Origin: Spongiicolonus versatilis
Lineage (GTDB): Bacteria; Pseudomonadota; Gammaproteobacteria; Arenicellales; Spongiicolonaceae
Reading direction: 5' to 3'
Assembly (NCBI GenBank): GCA_028286165.1
Contig: JAPYMU010000166.1
Location: forward strand, 1 to 15,859
Length of the DNA: 15,859 nt
Shown: positions 14,767 through 15,859 of the stretch, one piece after another
Position numbering within the stretch: the first letter of the stretch is position 1
How the letters are laid out: each line of letters opens with the position of its first letter
The notes under the pieces: model-generated
Told to the model about the DNA's origin: nothing
The model's input: the letters and a program-made list of their open reading frames with translations, nothing else
Databases searched by the model: none
Made by a program: the position numbers and the translations under genes

Positions 14767-15859
14767 ATGAAAAACTACGAAGATTCCATCAGCAACGAAC
14801 TCGCAAACATCCTGCGGCGGTTGCGGCGCGGGCTTTGGGCTGGCGTGAGTCCCCAACCCCTCCGCTATTTGGATTCCGGAAAGCCGGACGTGCTGGTTGA
14901 GGTCGGCGCATACCAGCATGTCATGATTGAAAATGAAGTCGCCCAGAATCCGGACAAAGATGCCCGCGCCCGCCTGGAGCAGTGCCGCAGGGGCGGCTTT
15001 GCACCAGGAAGCCGGCAGTCAAACCTGGCGCATGGCGGCGAGTATGGTTGCCAATGCTTTGATGTTTCAGGACCGGCTCGCCGGTTTCACTCCCAACGCG
15101 TCAACAGTCCGCCCGATTAAAAGCGTGTCGGCGTGTGTACAAAAGGACAGTTACAACCGCAATGATTTTGTTGATGAGTGGAACCACATTCTGGACATCA
15201 ACTACTGGCCGATTTTTGCGATTGCCAGAAACATCATGGTGGTCCCGGGCGCAAGAGACGCCGCCGAAATATTGCAGTCTCTGGGCCGTGCCGCTGGCGC
15301 CATTCTCAGCATGGGCGCTTCCGGCGCGAGCGATTTTACCGGTCTTGTGTTTCAGCGGCTGATTGTGGACCGGAAGTTTCTCGCCACTTTTTACACCTTG
15401 CCGGCCTCGGCCGAGTTGCTGGCCGGGCTGGCCATTGATTCCAAGGATAATTTTTTGATGCGGCGGGAGAACAACGGCGCCGTACCGGATTACTCCTTGG
15501 CCGACTTCGCCTGCGGCACCGGCGGGCTGTTGCAGGCGGCGGCGCATCGTGTCAGCAACATTTATGCGGAAAAGCATGCTGTGGACCGGGATGAGTTGCA
15601 CAAAATAATGATGGAAAGGATGGTTTTCGGCGCCGATGTTTTCCCCTCGGCGGTGCATCTCACTGCTTCGCTGTTGTCCAGCATGCGGCCCGAAGTGACG
15701 TATCTTGATTCCCGCATTTACGAAATGCCCTACGGCAAAAGCCCGGATTGGATAGAAACAGATTCCAAAACCGGCAGCCTGGAGTTGGTCGCCCACGAGC
15801 GGCCGTTGTCGCTCAGCACAAAGCAACTGGCCGGGAAAAAGGCCGGGGAGAGCCGCACC
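14767..15859 (+). pseudogene. N6-adenine DNA methyltransferase-like gene, frameshifted with internal loss, right end cut
   Basis: Reading from the ATG at 14767, the product starts MKNYEDSISNELANILRRL and continues through GKPDVLVEVGAYQHVMIENE to NPDKDARARLE. This is an N-terminal domain that looks nuclease- or specificity-like. Beyond about 14975 that frame turns to arginine-rich nonsense and stops at 15120. The plus-one frame carries the rest from about 14984 onward (AALHQEAGSQTWRMAASMV...) and stays open to the window end. From memory of related large methylases, the two parts are normally separated by about a hundred or more residues, so a deletion with frame change is likely. An assembly error would look the same. 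An upstream in-frame ATG at 14743 is an alternative start. The gene would belong to a restriction or defence system whose other members should lie to the right. Confidence 0.7.
14933..15859 (+). CDS. catalytic reading frame of the broken methyltransferase (partial)
   Basis: This open frame runs off the window. The first usable ATG is at 14933, with further ones at 14960 and 15032; the homologous part begins near 14984. Visible blocks are MAASMVANALMFQDRLAG, DINYWPIFAIAR, DFTGLVFQRLIVDRKFLATFYTLPASAELLAGLA, and the AdoMet-binding motif I ADFACGTGGLLQAAAHR (about 15500-15550). These are followed by MVFGADVFPSAVHLTASLLSSMRPEV and YEMPYGKSPDW. Motif I after a TFYTLP-type lead is typical of N6-adenine methylases of type I and related systems. 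The catalytic NPPF/Y motif would come after the window end and cannot be checked. Whether this fragment is translated alone is unknown. Confidence 0.65.
   Translation, partial: MKSPRIRTKMPAPAWSSAAGAALHQEAGSQTWRMAASMVANALMFQDRLAGFTPNASTVRPIKSVSACVQKDSYNRNDFVDEWNHILDINYWPIFAIARNIMVVPGARDAAEILQSLGRAAGAILSMGASGASDFTGLVFQRLIVDRKFLATFYTLPASAELLAGLAIDSKDNFLMRRENNGAVPDYSLADFACGTGGLLQAAAHRVSNIYAEKHAVDRDELHKIMMERMVFGADVFPSAVHLTASLLSSMRPEVTYLDSRIYEMPYGKSPDWIETDSKTGSLELVAHERPLSLSTKQLAGKKAGESRT

Noticed and set aside
15101..15826. 241-codon minus-strand frame opposite the methyltransferase
   Set aside because: The plus strand encodes conserved methylase motifs over the same span; the minus-strand product shows no family features.

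Overview
The window is GC-rich, densely packed bacterial DNA that looks chromosomal and most likely gammaproteobacterial. The evidence for this is a YigI-type acyl-CoA thioesterase, a threonine synthase with the proteobacterial KYISTRG-type start, a YajR-type MFS transporter directly upstream of ssb, a TraR/DksA zinc-finger protein, and a tRNA-Ala with an encoded CCA. A choline-sulfatase and a cupin whose metal site matches the DddQ dimethylsulfoniopropionate (DMSP) lyases suggest a marine or host-associated organism that uses algal or animal osmolytes. This is inference from sequence alone; no database search was done.

Layout. 1-329 is the start of ssb (minus strand, cut by the window edge). 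456-1835 is an MFS exporter with a C-terminal YAM-like domain, with a good intrinsic terminator between it and ssb. 1902-3443 is choline-sulfatase betC. 3737-4201 is a six-repeat MORN-like protein. Upstream of it lie a possible 34-codon secreted peptide, a structured leader and a near-consensus promoter (4586-4614). 4860-7893 is a tight three-gene minus-strand operon with overlapping stops and starts: zinc alcohol dehydrogenase, then DddQ-like cupin, then a FAD-dependent DAO-family oxidoreductase. 7950-9332 is thrC on the plus strand. 9358-10192 holds a DksA-like gene and yigI (minus strand, one operon). 10257-10332 is tRNA-Ala(CGC). 10337-14620 is an RND efflux permease with its membrane fusion protein, transcribed from a promoter whose predicted start is the GTG codon itself. 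14767 to the end is an N6-adenine DNA methyltransferase-like gene, split between two reading frames and apparently missing an internal block.

Functional picture. betC would release choline and sulfate from choline-O-sulfate. The three-gene operon looks like catabolism of a small zwitterionic or amine osmolyte, with DMSP as the leading candidate for the cupin. Its alcohol dehydrogenase and flavin oxidase would act on neighbouring substrates or products that cannot be named from sequence. The RND pair lacks an outer-membrane partner in the window. The broken methyltransferase may mark the edge of a restriction or defence region that continues past the right end.

Most notable observations: the DddQ-like operon with an unusual gene combination; the frameshifted methyltransferase; -10 boxes placed so close to the thrC and RND-adaptor start codons that the messages should be leaderless or nearly so; and the structured leader, small ORF and MORN unit with a probable frameshift.
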